Numbered from the stretch's first letter, positions 48,915 through 60,840 are shown. The stretch is 64,000 nt of DNA from Owenia fusiformis (GCA_903813345.2 CAIIXF020000005.1:9983375-10047374); one strand, 5' to 3'. A program made the numbers and translations. Notes: a model not told the origin generated them from the sequence alone.

Positions 48915-49429
48915 TATCTCGACATATCAAAGAATGAAGCACGAAGCATATGTAATCGCTTGGAATTATCTGGTATGTTTTTATGTCTTAAAAATTGTTT
49001 TTGGCACGTCTTGTATAAACGTCTATAAACAATATTTCGAAAACAACATTCAGATATAAGATAATATTGAAGGTCTCTATGTACATGCGTTATTGCCTGA
49101 GCCGTGTTACAGTAAATATCAACTTTCTGTCTTTAATAGCAGATATCTATCCAAAGATATGATTGATAATTTGGATGATTGGTTTGGTCCTGTTCTTGTT
49201 AATCATTGTTGTTTTTCTTCATACCTTTAAAGGAAATGGAAATTATAAACCATTATAAAACATATTAATTCTGATTATTTAATTTCATACTAATTGTGGT
49301 TAAGTTCATTCCGATTAATAAAATGTTTCACTATGTACATTTCAAATTAATGTAGTTATGCACACGGAGGCCTAAACATAATTGACGACAAAGATATAAT
49401 TTTATATTAAGAAAAGGTGGGTGGCAGAG

Positions 49430-50040
49430 ACTTTGTTTTTTCCTAAAAGATAGAGGAAATTAACTGTATCGCGGTATATATCTAATGTGCCACTTAAATG
49501 TTTTAGCATATCAAAAATATTTTGCAACCTGAGTGATGTCATCGATGACTCACTCAGGTGGCAAAACATTTTTTGAAAAAATGAAATGTTTTTTCTATGT
49601 CAATCTTTTCTAAATATGCTAAACTTCAAGAATAAACCAATGTTGATTGTCTAACCAGGTTAAAAGGTAGAATACATGTTTTAGATATTATTCTACAATT
49701 GGTTTCTATGAGAACTAAAATTTTAAAATGCATTTTTCTCTGAACCATTCATTTCTCGCTTATTTATGAACCGATTTTCTTAATTTTTTTTTCGGCAAAA
49801 AACATGTGAGGATGGATGGTGTGCATTGGTATGAATTATCCCTTATTAAAAGATAATTTAACCTCTAAAAGTTAAGTTTTAAAGAAATTTACGATTTTTC
49901 GAACAAAACGTCATTCAAAAACCACGTTTTGAAATTAAAATAAAAAGTTTCACATATGACACTTAGATAACATTGGGTAAGACTACAATATAAGCCAAAG
50001 TGGTTTAAACTTTATATGGCTACTTTAACCGTTTGAGATT
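49430..50040. repeat. Dispersed repeat, copy 1
   Basis: This 600-bp segment is found inverted at 61480-62450. Shared blocks include gttttagcatatcaaaaata, ccaatgttgattgtctaacc, a tcataaatgagaaatgaa-type block, cctctaaaagtt and taagccaaagtggtttaaac. This copy lacks the 379-bp insertion seen in the other. Confidence 0.8.
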
Positions 50041-50666
50041 TTGAGTATGGTGCAGCACAGTGTTCACGGTACCGTACGACCCGGGGCGTACGGGATTGTT
50101 ATAGTCGACGGCACTGTACGGTACCACATTTTACAGTGCACTACAATACCCTAGCCAAAACGGTTAGACCTGCACATTTCATAACAATTATAGCTTATTT
50201 TGTTACAATGAAAAATGATAATTGTGCACATTTTGTCTAATATTTTGTAAATTATGCAGCAATGTGTAACAAAACATCCAAAGTATGCATTTACTTTTTA
50301 TGTTGACAGTAAAACCTTTTAAAAGTAAGCTGTCAAAAAATTTATATGTTTTGAAGCAAATATAATTACTGCTATGCTATCAGTATATAGCCATAATGTA
50401 CTGTAATATGGAGCCATCTCTATAGTTGTTAGGTTGTCATCACGACTGGGAATGAACTCTTGCCCCTATAAGTAATACGTAGTTGGTTCTTTGCCATCAA
50501 ATGGAATGCAAGCCAGTGGGTTGTGAAAAGGGTATCCGAGATCAGACTTTAAATAGCTAGTCTTGAGAAGGAAGAACACAACTGCGGATGATTCAGAAGA
50601 GCAAGGGCTTCATATTTTGATCCAAAGGCTATTCGAGTGCGATACTACAACATAAAACAACAAACA
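50041..50666. other. 5' flank of the relaxin-like gene
   Basis: It contains a small GC-rich palindromic patch at 50065-50130 (ggtaccgtac ... gtacggtacc). The immediate upstream 200 bp are ordinary; I cannot identify a TATA box with confidence. Confidence 0.4.
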
Positions 50667-53600
50667 ATGTCATCTGTGGTGAGGTATTTGAGAGCAATGG
50701 TGTTGGTAGCCACAATTGTTGCAAATAGCAACGTGATGGGGCATGGAGAAATTAAATACTGTGGACGGAATGTACCAAAGTTGATCATCATAGCTTGTGA
50801 GATGCTCAAAAAGCGAAGTACTGAAACTCAAGCGTTAGGTATGTCAAATTAAATCCAGGTTAAAACTTGGTTCCTAAACTTTTGGTGTACATTTGTAACT
50901 GATAAAAATTAATGCTGTGCTGAGTTATTTTTCAGTTTTAAATATGTTTCCAGGTATTATTGAAGGTCATCTGTTAGCATAAGAACATTTTATATAGAAA
51001 AATAAAATAAAAATAAAAAACACATATTCATCAGTTGTGTGTCTATTAGAAATTGAATTATGTTAGATTAAATAGTTCTTGTAACTATCACATCGATGTA
51101 TCATGTATGTATACCTTTGTCATATAAGCAAAAACTGTGTCTTATGTGTTTTTAATCGCTTAGAGTCTTTCCCGAGTGATGTACATATTGCATATTTTCA
51201 TCCATCAATCAAAAATCATTGTTTTTATGTATTGTTCATCGAAATATAACCGATGATGGTTTTATTACATCGTTTCAATGTCAACCCCAGAATCATCGCA
51301 TATCATTGCGTTTTACAGCAGCTCGAATCATTTTGTTTATTTTGTTTCATTTTTAATTTTTCAATTAAAATGATTATTTAGAAATAGTTATTCACATGAT
51401 TATTTGACAACGTGATGTATATAACTTTGAATAACAATAGAAATACCCTAGCCTATCTGACAATTTCAATGACTGACATTTAAAGTGTACTGGTTAAGGT
51501 CGCAAAAATTTGCATCATAAATGTTAGTTAAATGATCCCATACATAAGAGGATACTTTATGACAGATCATAATGTTGATGGTGAATGGTAATGAATTGAT
51601 AAGTAAAAACATGCGCTTTCGAGAAAAGCCAATGGTAAAACTATCAAAAAAGCACTTAAAGTAGCCGGTCACATAGACATCTATACATGGTCGGACATAT
51701 CACTGTATTCATATGATTTGTTGTTACAATAATTAAGAAGGATAAACCCAATGGTAATGTTGAGTTATCATTGAAATATCATACAGTTGAAGTTGCTTAT
51801 ATCAACAAAGACACTGCTGTTTTAATAGAAGATGTAATACTTTATCAATTTAATATATCAAATTACGTAAATTGCCCATATTGAAATGAAATTGATATAA
51901 TTCAACACAGAATAAAAAAAACAAAAATCTTCTTATGAACACATTTTTCCCACAAAGTTATGTTAAATCCAGAACTCCGATTTCATGTCAGAAATATGAT
52001 TTTACTTTGACGTTTCTAATGAAATTAGGGCACATCTATTTAAATATTTGATTAAACACCTCGGTTTTTATAATTTATAATTTGGTTTTGGCCAAATTAA
52101 CTTCTTCATTTAAGGCAATCACTGGTGATCCGCTCGATTACGCTGGTTACCGAAACGGTTCGTTTTGGTAACAAAATGTCGGAACGTCGACGGTACGATT
52201 TTTTTTCTTTTTTGCTTATTTCGCTCGTTGTAGGCAGAATCCACACGACATTTTTTCTCACAAGCGTATATCAGTATCATATGTTTTATAAAAAGTACAT
52301 GTTTGCGAATAAATAGCTCAGAAGACGACATAATATGGTCGATTTAATTCCTCACTTAAGTTACATAAACGGGTTAAAAGTGCAGATCTTAACTGTTTTT
52401 CGAAATACCGTTTCTGTAACTTAAGTGAGGGATTAAATCGACGATTCCGTTGTCTTCTGAACTATTTGTTCGCAAATGTGTACATTTTCTTAATCATACG
52501 AGGCCCGATCAGAAAGTAAGTAACCAACTGCTCTTATTTCTTCATACTTTATTCAATCACATTGAAATTTTCACAGATGATGTAGAAAATATTAACCTAT
52601 TAAAGAAGACCAAGGACAATGGGTTAGCGTCAATTTCATTGTTATTGCTATTGCTATGGTGACAATTGTTTTGGGTAGGTGGGGCACTCTGTTTAAAGTG
52701 GCGTTTGAGAAAATTTGTAGAGCTTTTCTACATGTTGTAATACCTCAAAATATATCAAATTCAAATGTGAGACTAAATTTTAGCACAAAGTCCTTCAAAT
52801 TAATTACTACCAAAGTCAATGCAGTTGAGGCAATGTTTCACTCCATCCTTAAAAAAGTGCAACATTGCGCCATTCAATGTCTGCAAACTGCTATTGAAAG
52901 CTTTAATGATGGCCTTATTTCTGTCCAAACGGACTCTCAATGACAGCATCTTTTCATTTGGAAAGAATATAGTCACGTGGAGCAAGGTCTGGGGAATAAT
53001 GAGCCTGGGGTAGTTGTGTGGCCATGGAAAAGGCTATATCTACTGTATCTTTGGCAATGTTGGCTCTGTGGAGGTGGACCATTGTCATCATGCCAGTAAA
53101 ACCCCCCTTGAACAACATTTGACTAGATTGAAACTGTGACTGAATCATGACCATCATTATGACAGATATACCCTTGATATCTTTGTGCCGATGACTTATA
53201 AATTAGGCAATGGAGCGTAGTTACCATTGTGATAATACATAAAACAAATTATTCAGTCTTGCATAAAAAAATGTTAGGTCATTTGGAGGAATATGGCATG
53301 TAAAAAAACTCAACAAACCATCTTCCAAAGCCGCTTACAAAAGGGTGCCCCGCCTACCCAAAACAATCATCACCATAGCAACAGCCATAACAAAGCCATT
53401 GACGCTAACCCATTGTCCTTGGTCTTCTTTAATAGGTTAATATTTTCTACATCATCTGTGAAAGATTCAATGTGATTGAATGAAGTAGGAAAAAATGAGA
53501 GCAGTTGGTTACTTACTTTCTGATCGGGCCTCGTATGATGCTGATACATGTTTGTGATAAAAATGTCGTGGGAATTTTGCCTACAACGTGTGCAATAAGG

Positions 53601-54308
53601 AAAAAAGAAAAATCGTGCCTTCGACGTTCCGACATTTTGTTACCGAAACAGTTCCAGCGTAATCGGGTGGATCACCAGTGACAATGCTTCTCATATTCTA
53701 AACTCTCTATAGTTTAATGGCACTTGTTGCTTCTAGGCGACCTGAAGAATTTGGCGAAAAAGTTTTACATTGATGGTCTGTTACGGGAGTTATGGCACGA
53801 AGGCAAGTTACTGGATTCAAATGGGCATCCTCTAAATGCAAAAAGTGGTAGTGTCCCGACTTCGGGTGATACCGTTTCTCTTGTGAGAGGCGCAAATAAC
53901 GAACAAAAGGATCGGAGCGACAAGAAAGCAAAGCTCAACCTATTGAAGGAGATGCTCCCTGGTTTGATCGAAATGATGCAGGATACACCTCAACAAGAAC
54001 ATCAGAGAGAGGTACTTGCTGAACCAACTAACACACAGGATACTTATGGGAAATCCAACGATGAACTTGTCAGCCTCCTTGGCCTACTTGGTTTGAGCAA
54101 TAGCGGTTCTCAATCAGGAAAACATGTTACTGCCGTAAGTGAAAACCCAGCTGGGGTCGTTAAAAAGGATTTCGATCCTTTGCGGAACGATGGTCGCCTG
54201 TTTCATTATATGCAAACCAAGAGAGATGGAATGGCAATTGTTTCCCTCATAGACCAATGCTGCAGGAATGGCTGTAAACTCAATCAGTTGCTTGGAATTT
54301 GCGACTGA
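50667..54308 (+). CDS. Insulin/relaxin-superfamily prohormone
   Basis: Exons 50667-50838 and 53737-54308 join at a phase-1 intron (TTAG/GTATGT ... ttctag/GCGAC) to give 247 residues. A phase-1 intron in the C-peptide region is the conserved insulin-family position. Residues 1 to about 26 form a signal peptide (MVLVATIVANS core). The B chain holds YCGRNVPKLIIIACEML, Cys32 and Cys44 separated by 11 residues, and ends at KKR 48-50. A ~165-residue, cysteine-free, hydrophilic C-peptide follows. KR at 219-220 frees an A chain with CC-x3-C-x8-C (Cys232, 233, 237, 246; IDQCCRNGCKLNQLLGICD). The precursor has exactly six cysteines, as the family fold needs. The CGR in the B chain and the long C-peptide recall relaxin/dilp7-type peptides. 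The product should be a secreted, processed peptide hormone; receptor type is unknown. Confidence 0.9.
50839..52113. other. 5' part of the relaxin-like gene intron
   Basis: AT-rich intron sequence without recognisable coding or mobile features. The 68-codon minus frame at 51466-51672 lacks support. Confidence 0.5.
52114..53687. mobile_element. Foldback element split by a mariner insertion
   Basis: Left end gcaatcactggtgatcc and the inverse at the right (ggatcaccagtgacaat) delimit a palindrome whose centre is about 52390 (gtcgatttaattcctcactt and its inverse). The right arm is interrupted at 52499-53533. Without that insert the host is about 540 bp with near-symmetrical arms. No host target duplication is clear. 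Confidence 0.85.
52499..53533 (-). mobile_element. Mariner-like element with long inverted repeats, nested
   Basis: A 1,035-bp element starting CGAGGCCCGATCAGAAAGTA, with perfect inverted ends, flanked by TA duplicates (52497-52498, 53534-53535). Inverted repeats of about 190 bp include gggtaggtggggcac. The minus-strand interior (about 53157-52800) keeps HYSPDLAPRDY, the third catalytic box of mariner transposases, and a following EKMLS...FFKDGVKHCL block. The HDNA box is degraded to LHRANIA and stops are present, so it is inactive. Confidence 0.92.
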
Positions 54309-54662
54309 ATATTATCAGTTAATATAGTGTACATTCTCAAAAACAAACAATACATATTTATTAATCACGGAATTTCACACTGTTCGTGTACATATTCTTT
54401 TGATTTTTGTGGTCACTCCTCATAATAATGCTTATTCAAAGAACGAACGGACATATTTATTTCATGACGACATCAAATATCAGAGATGCTGAACTGTGAT
54501 GCTAGATTTTTCAGAAATAACACAATATCATGGGCAACGCTTCCAATTAATATGGCGTCTTTGTAACTTGCGTAACCAGGTAACGTAGCTACGCTCCAGG
54601 CAAAAACAATTGTATCATCTCCAAATACACCGTAGACTTCTTAGCTACCATAGCAGGGATAT

Positions 54663-54724
54663 GACTATAAATCAATAAACGTGGCAGTGTAAAGACTATA
54701 AATCAATAAAAGTAGCAGTGTAAA
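54663..54724 (+). repeat. Two-copy 31-bp tandem repeat with AATAAA
   Basis: gactataaatcaataaacgt-type units are repeated head to tail about 350 bp after the relaxin-like stop codon. Each contains AATAAA and could serve as a polyadenylation signal. Confidence 0.6.
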
Positions 54725-55012
54725 GTGATTACTTCACCTGTTCAGCGTTACACTTCGTGTATTTATCATTAAAAGGTCAGGTGTGCTATTGGGAAAGGTC
54801 CTAACTTTTAGCATGTATGTATTATATTCTTACGGCAAGTATGACCTTGTTTAATAATTTTGATAAAAACATGTCTGTCTCTCACTAAAGCCCAACACAT
54901 ATCAATCAGAAAAAGTCTCACTTGCCAAATGGAGTAACATGGTTCCCAGGAAAATAAAGATATCAATCAGACTCCCCTCATGATATTACGAATTATTCAC
55001 TTTATACACGGG

Positions 55013-55386
55013 GCAGAAACTGTTCCGTTGTTTATACTTTCGTCATACTTTAGAACATGTTTCATTCCTTTTACTTGGACTGAATATGGTGTTTTAAGCA
55101 TATAAAAATCGTCAACCATATAATTGAGGTCATTGAGCAAGTGAATGTTTGTTAATATGATATGAAGTCGTAAATCCTTGAATTGATTTCCAGCTTTTTC
55201 AATCAGTTTTTTTGTAGAACAAAACATAGTAGTTTTGCACAATTTGACGATTGTAGATTGTCTTGGAACGGAGTCTAGCCGGTGATGAATACGAGCTCCA
55301 GTGGTGGAAGAGTTCGAAATGTAAAATTTGAAATTCAAACCATTATTTGAATGATATGGTTCTTTTGATTCAAAAATAACGTGTTG
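55013..55386 (-). CDS. Possible exon, unknown protein (low confidence)
   Basis: A minus-strand frame of about 125 codons ends at a stop near 55000. Its upstream end runs into the TA-flanked element at 55389, so the first residues of the open frame are transposon-derived. The rest (for example STKKLIEKAGNQFKDLRLHI, LLNDLNYMVDDFYML, KGMKHVLKYDES) is not low in complexity, but I recognise no family. It may be a terminal exon whose acceptor I cannot place, or chance. Confidence 0.25.
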
Positions 55387-55388
55387 TA

Positions 55389-55959
55389 CAGGGTGACCCA
55401 AAAATGCCACCAACTAATTTTGGAATAACTCTCTCAATAATTAATTCATTATTTTTTATGTGTGGATAGAGTGTTCAAAGGAGAAAATATTGTTATGCTT
55501 GCATAGCATCAACAACTTGTAAATTAAGAGATATCCTATTTTCCGTGGAACCGACGCAAAATCAATTAAAATAGTGAATTAGAAAATCTGTCTTTCTTAA
55601 AATTTACCTAATAAGCCAATCAGTTCATCAAATTTGACAAGATTATTTAAGAAAATGAATAGACATGACATGTTATGGAAAATATGTGTGAAAGCAATCC
55701 AAAATGACTCAAATAATGGCTAAGACAGAAATATCAATTTCAGAAAATTGTATTTTTGAACATTTTTATGAATTCACCGAGACCATGCCTCGACGGAAAA
55801 TGTGATATCTCTAAATCTGAAAGTCGTTGATGTTATCCAAGTACAACAATCTTTGTTCCTTTGAACATTCTTTCCACACAAAAAATCACGTAGATTCCGT
55901 TAATTATTGAGTTATTCCAAAATTGGCGGGTGGACTTTTTTTTTGGGGGGGGCACCCTG
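55389..55959. mobile_element. Palindromic TA-flanked element
   Basis: CAGGGTGACCCAAAAATGCC and the opposite end ggggggcaccctg are flanked by TA (55387-55388, 55960-55961). Arms share attattgagttattccaaaa-type, tatctc and ttccgt blocks in inverted order. It is 571 bp with no transposase. Confidence 0.8.
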
Positions 55960-55979
55960 TATATAAAATCTTTCATCGT

Positions 55980-56509
55980 CCCAACGAACGAAGTTCGTAG
56001 GGACGCAGAGAAGCCGTCCATTCATCCATCCATCCGTTAGTCCATTGCCCGTGTAATCTTACAATTAGTTGTTTTAGTTATCATTAAAATTAGGGATATT
56101 GATCACAATTATTGTTCAAATAACATTTCAAAGGACGTATGGAAATTAATCACCGAGCCAAGTCTCAAACATAATTCACCATTTTCAATATTACACCAAA
56201 ACTAACACAAAACAAGATTTTTATCTTGTTGGATTTGATGAAGTAGTATTGTAACTACATATTAAGATGATAAGAAGACCTAACATTATTTCTGCTTTAA
56301 AATAGATTCACAATCAACTTATATAGTTCCATGTACTGTATACTATACTTCCTAAAGAATGAGATAAATATGCCAGTGCAATATGGGTATTTTTGCGACA
56401 GTAAAGAAATAACTAAAAAATAGGGTTTACCTCGGTTAGAATGATGTGTGAAGAACTGAATGCTCAAACTGAATGCTTTTTCCAATGGTATACAATAATC
56501 TACACATAA
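55980..56509. other. Short dispersed repeat start, otherwise featureless
   Basis: cgaacgaagttcgtagggac followed by tccatccatccgttagtcc at 55984-56045 is the same dispersed family as at 14104. No gene is visible. Confidence 0.5.
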
Positions 56510-57523
56510 TATCACGGGGTACCATCGAATAATTTTGGCAACGTACCGGAGAACGACATTTACTAAGAAATGGCAATAATTTAGCACAATATATTTTTTA
56601 ACTAGAGTTCTATTTTGATTTTGACAAAAGTAAGTATTCCATGCAATAACTATTTCAGTCATGAGTTTGTAGGAATTCTGTTGGAACCCAGTTCTGATCA
56701 AGTACGAGGTTATTGAAATCGGCGCAGACGGACTTTACTCCGAAAGATGGTTTTTCGATTATAACTTTTCACAACATTTAAGTATAGACTTTTGAAAAAA
56801 GTACAGTATAGTCCTTATACTTTTGAATAATTCTGTTATTTCTGACTCACACGACTCTGATTTGTTTAATTAAAAAAAAAGTTTTAAAAATATTACTTAG
56901 GAACGTAACCGGAGCTGGGAACGTAACCGGAGCAGATCAGTTGAATTATTTAATCAAAAAAATTAAATTATATGATTTAAAGCACATATAGCTTACTAAT
57001 TTAAAAACATACGGGATTGTTCGAATGCGTATTTATTAATATATATGCTTTAAATCATATATTTTATTTTTTTAAATTATATAATTCAACTGATCTGCTC
57101 CTGTTACGTTCCCAGCTCCGGTTACGTTCCTTAGTAATATTTTTAAAACTTTTTTTTAATTAAACAAATCAGAGTCGTGTGAATCAGAAATAACAGAATT
57201 ATTCAATAGTATAAGGACTATTCTGTACTTTTTTCAAAAGTCTATACTTAAATGTTGTAAAAAGTTATAATCGAAAAACCATCTTTCGGAGTAAAGTCCG
57301 ACTGCGCCGATTTCAATAACTTTGTACTTGATCAGAACTGGGTTCCAACAGAATTCCTACAAACTCATGAATGAAATAGCCATTGCATGGAATACTTACT
57401 TTTGTCAAAATCAAGGTAGAACTCTAGTTAAAAAATATATTGTGCTAAATTATTGCCATTTCTTAGTAAAATGTCGTTCTCCGGTACGTTGCCAAAATTA
57501 TTCGATGGTACCCCGTGAATATG
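56510..57523. repeat. Large near-perfect palindrome, about 1 kb
   Basis: The left arm (56512 onward, cacggggtaccatcgaataa) and right arm (ending near 57519) are inverted copies of roughly 480 bp. The centre is at about 57015. Both arms carry aacgtaaccggagc motifs next to the centre and gatcagaactgggttccaac outward. The plus frame at 57322 and minus frame at 56701 encode the same peptide because they are the two arms. No terminal duplication was recognised. Confidence 0.85.
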
Positions 57524-57649
57524 GCTTGTATTATCAAATATTGCAAAATGAAATATTCCACTTTTTGAACCACCCTGTAGATAAATATTCTTTTCTTTGT
57601 TCTTCAATAGGCAATTGGTATGGCTTCAGTATGGTATGGTGATTTTGCC

Positions 57650-58550
57650 ATCTTTTTGCAAATGTCATTTGAGATTCTGGTGATCTGTTTCTTATTTGAT
57701 CTGTTGAACTGTTCTATTTCGGTCTGTGTACGTCTGAAAGAAGATATTCTAGATCTGTGATCGGAGGATGGTCAATACCCTTATGGCATTTTTCTTGCAT
57801 ATAAAACTCATACATCTCATAACGTCAAACCAACACTCAACCAAGTTTTTGGAATATGAGAGTCCATTTACATCAGTATGAGATGCGCAACTATAAACAA
57901 AGCAAAAGAAATGTTCAACACTTATCTCACTGTCGTCCTCTTCAGTTTTGATATTCAGCCAAGAATAATGTCAATATTGAATTCCATATGTGGGTGATAG
58001 TTGTTATATATGGAATTGTTCTTATATGCTTAATTCAAATTGGTCACGCGTAGGAGCGATTTGACATATTCGATTTTCGCATATACTCTTGAAAATGTCA
58101 CATACTTTGACAAAGTATGTCAAGTGTTCGGTATATACCGTTTCACATACTGTATACGTTACTCTTGCGAAACGGATTTGTCCTGTAAATCGGTTGAGAA
58201 CATCGAATTCTTATATTCTCAAATACCCAATACAATGTATATACGACAAATAGAATGACCGACATTGTTGAAAGAAATCGCAATACATCATTCGAATCAA
58301 TTGGTTCAATTGTGCGGACCACATAGCTCACGGTGAGGCACGTTAACGCCATTTTCGGCGCGTTGCATGTAAGAATCAACTCACCGGGCCAAGGTAAAAT
58401 GATGGAAATCGATCATGACATATTATATAAACTATATAATAGCCTAGTACCATAACTTGATGTTCATACAGTGTAGTTCATTTATTCAGATTAGACAGGC
58501 TTGACCTCTATTTCTAACTATTTTGCTGAAAATACCATATATGGTTTTAA
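57650..58550. other. Intergenic, no gene seen
   Basis: Short frames only. A ccaccctgta motif just before this stretch (57573-57583) matches the right end of the 48342-48914 element family, so a degraded relative may abut the palindrome. Confidence 0.4.
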
Positions 58551-58552
58551 TA

Positions 58553-59661
58553 GACTAGATGCGAGTAGAAATAATCTTGCAATTGATTATCATATGATGT
58601 TAATTTTGAAAACCACAATCATGTAAAATTATTTATCAACTTTGAAAATTGAATTTTCATGAAAATTGAATTTTCTTTGAAAATGTGACTTCTAGGTCGA
58701 GGAGATTCCCCACAGACCACATGTTATAAAATCACAAAAAGTGAAATATCATTTCTTTTGTAGTATGAAAATTGATCCAAAATAACTGATGAATATTTTA
58801 ACTTTAAGGGAAATTTGTAATACTCTGCCATGTTATCTGACCCGAATCAGCCACCTGGTGGTAACTACCTACTGGCATCTGGGTTATTGATATCATGCAA
58901 AGGTCCAAAAAGTGAACCCTTGCAACAAGCTACCTATATTGATGGCCTAAGTATTCTCACATGTTTTAGAGGAAGGTCTAACGTTTTTGTGGGTACCACA
59001 AAAGTCACTCAGTTTTAAACCTTGCAGAAGTACCATGACAACAACAGACAAACCTGATTATGGATGGTGTGCTCAATCAATGTTCCACGGTTCAGTATAA
59101 ATGCTGCAATGTGAATGTTAAGGTTGTTCACTGCTCTGTCCAGCATATCTAGGGGTATTTTGCATTTGCATTTTTGTTCATTTTTGAGCAGTGAACAAAA
59201 TTCGCATTTAACAACAATTATCAAGAATAACGCAGATGCGAGTAGGTAGTTACCAGATTCACCACCAGGTGGCTCGTTCGGGTCAGATAGCATGGCGGGT
59301 ATAGGAGAAAGTTCCCTTAAACTTAAATCACATCTGTTTTAATGATTCAATTTTCATATAACCCTTATGTATCTAATAGTTATGCAAACTGAAATATGTC
59401 CAGTAAAGGAAAATGTTATCTATCCAATACAAGAAAAGATATTTCACTTTTTGTGATTTTGTATCATGGGGTCTATGGGGAATCAACCCGAACAAGAAGT
59501 CACATTTTCAAAAAAAATAAAATTTTCAAAGTTGATAAACAATTTTCGAAACCATATTTCTAGATGTACTTTTACATGCAGATTTCAAATATGACATCAC
59601 CTTGACTGAATTTTGAATATTTAATGACGTAAATCAAGATTATTTCTACTCGCACCTAGTC
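58553..59661. mobile_element. TA-flanked palindromic element, GACTA ends
   Basis: Ends GACTAGATGCGAGTAGAAAT and the inverse of GACTAGGTGCGAGTAGAAAT are each next to TA (58551-58552, 59662-59663). Arms share tgacttctaggtcg, tttgtgattt(t)..., and gccacctggtggt...ggtaactaccta. The centre carries unrelated sequence, part of which (acatgttttagaggaaggtc) recurs inverted at 59760-59795. One-arm relatives lie at 12450-12800 and about 22640. Confidence 0.8.
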
Positions 59662-60021
59662 TATTGTGGCGCATGGATTGAGCACATCATCAAATCATCG
59701 GGCATGTCTGTAGATGCCATGTAACTTCTGCAAATCGGGTGACCACCTTCACAAACTTGAGACCTTCCTCTAAAACATATGTGAGAATATTAGCCCTTCA
59801 ATGTACCATTTGCATTCGTTCGACTTCGCTTTTCATAATCGGCTTAGGTTCTTCATCTACCTAATGGGAGTATGGTGGGATAATCAGTGACATAGTTTGG
59901 GTTGTGGAAGGTCGATTTCGATAGTTTGTTGCATCTTTTTCGTTTGTGTTTTAACGATGTCTCGGTCGAGTAGCATCGTAAATGTAGCTGTGGTTTGTAG
60001 CTACATTTTGATGTATAGTTT

Positions 60022-60224
60022 CAGGGGCGGATCTGAAAGCTTAAGGGGGTTCATAACAAGGGGCCCATATTTAAAGAGATAACAATATTCCCGCGCTTTT
60101 CTGGATTTTTTTAAATTGTATATTTTTGGCCAAAAGCCCTTGTAATGCCCAAAAAGGCTCACTAATTGAGGCCCTAAATCTTTTTAATCTAAGCCCCTGC
60201 CTCCCCCCGCCAGATCTGCCAGTG
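60022..60224. mobile_element. Short DNA element, GGCGGATC termini
   Basis: CAGGGGCGGATCTG and CAGATCTGCCAGTG bound a 203-bp element with AGTTT directly repeated outside both ends. The interior has aggccc/gggcc motifs as in 10781-11030. Confidence 0.65.
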
Positions 60225-60713
60225 AGTTTCATATGCTTTGGTATAACATAAAGTAAGCAGCTCCTTACTAGAGACTCTAGCCATATAACTACTAACTAAA
60301 CAGCTAGTTGCCCGTGTTATAGCATTATGGCAAAGTGTCGTACAGTCATTTCAGTTCGTCCTGTCGTCGTTCACAGTAGAATCAACGTGATAGCTATGAC
60401 CTCTGCTGTCATTAAAACCTAAAATATGAACACCACAAGAGGTCGTTACTACTTTCTAGTCGGATAATACTGTTAACCGTTAGTACTGACAGTACTGACG
60501 ATCCTTTTGTGTACGCAAGACTTTGTTAGAGGCACAAAAAGCGTAGATGCGCAAAATCCCTTCATACCCGTTTTTATTTGGGAAAATCCTGGCTGAGGGG
60601 TCTTTCGAACGCACCGACCCCCCTGTCCTTACGGGCATGCAATGTGTATGCTATATGAAGATCGGTGTGAGCGGCCCAGTTGACCTAGACAGTAGACATT
60701 GCATAGCTTTACA

Positions 60714-60840
60714 ATGCTCCAGAAATTTTCATACATTGCAGTTTTAGCTGCAGTTTATTTGTATTTTACAAAGGAAAAGACTGTGGACATTAATTCAAAA
60801 ATACAAGATGTATTAGATGAGGAGTATGACTATATTGTTG
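60714..60840 (+). CDS. First exon of a GMC-oxidoreductase-like gene
   Basis: ATG at 60714 opens 42 codons (MLQKFSYIAVLAAVYLYFTK, then EKTVDINSKIQDVLDEEYDY and IV) ending with a phase-1 donor G/GTAAGT. A short hydrophobic N-terminal segment followed by a YDYIVxGAGSAG start of the FAD-binding Rossmann fold is typical of animal choline/glucose dehydrogenase-type GMC oxidoreductases, and this exon stops exactly at YDYIV+G, where the GAGSAG loop would follow from the next exon. No following exon is found before 64000, so the intron would exceed 3.1 kb and the rest lies outside. It could be a chance frame, but sequence, donor and phase agree. Confidence 0.68.

Noticed and set aside
56297-57642. Two similar ORFs on opposite strands that look like a duplicated gene
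   Set aside because: They are the two arms of the 56510-57523 palindrome read outward; no family motif and no codon-like conservation.
58040-58379. Overlapping short frames on both strands near 58.2 kb
   Set aside because: No start context, splice sites or family motif; probably chance.
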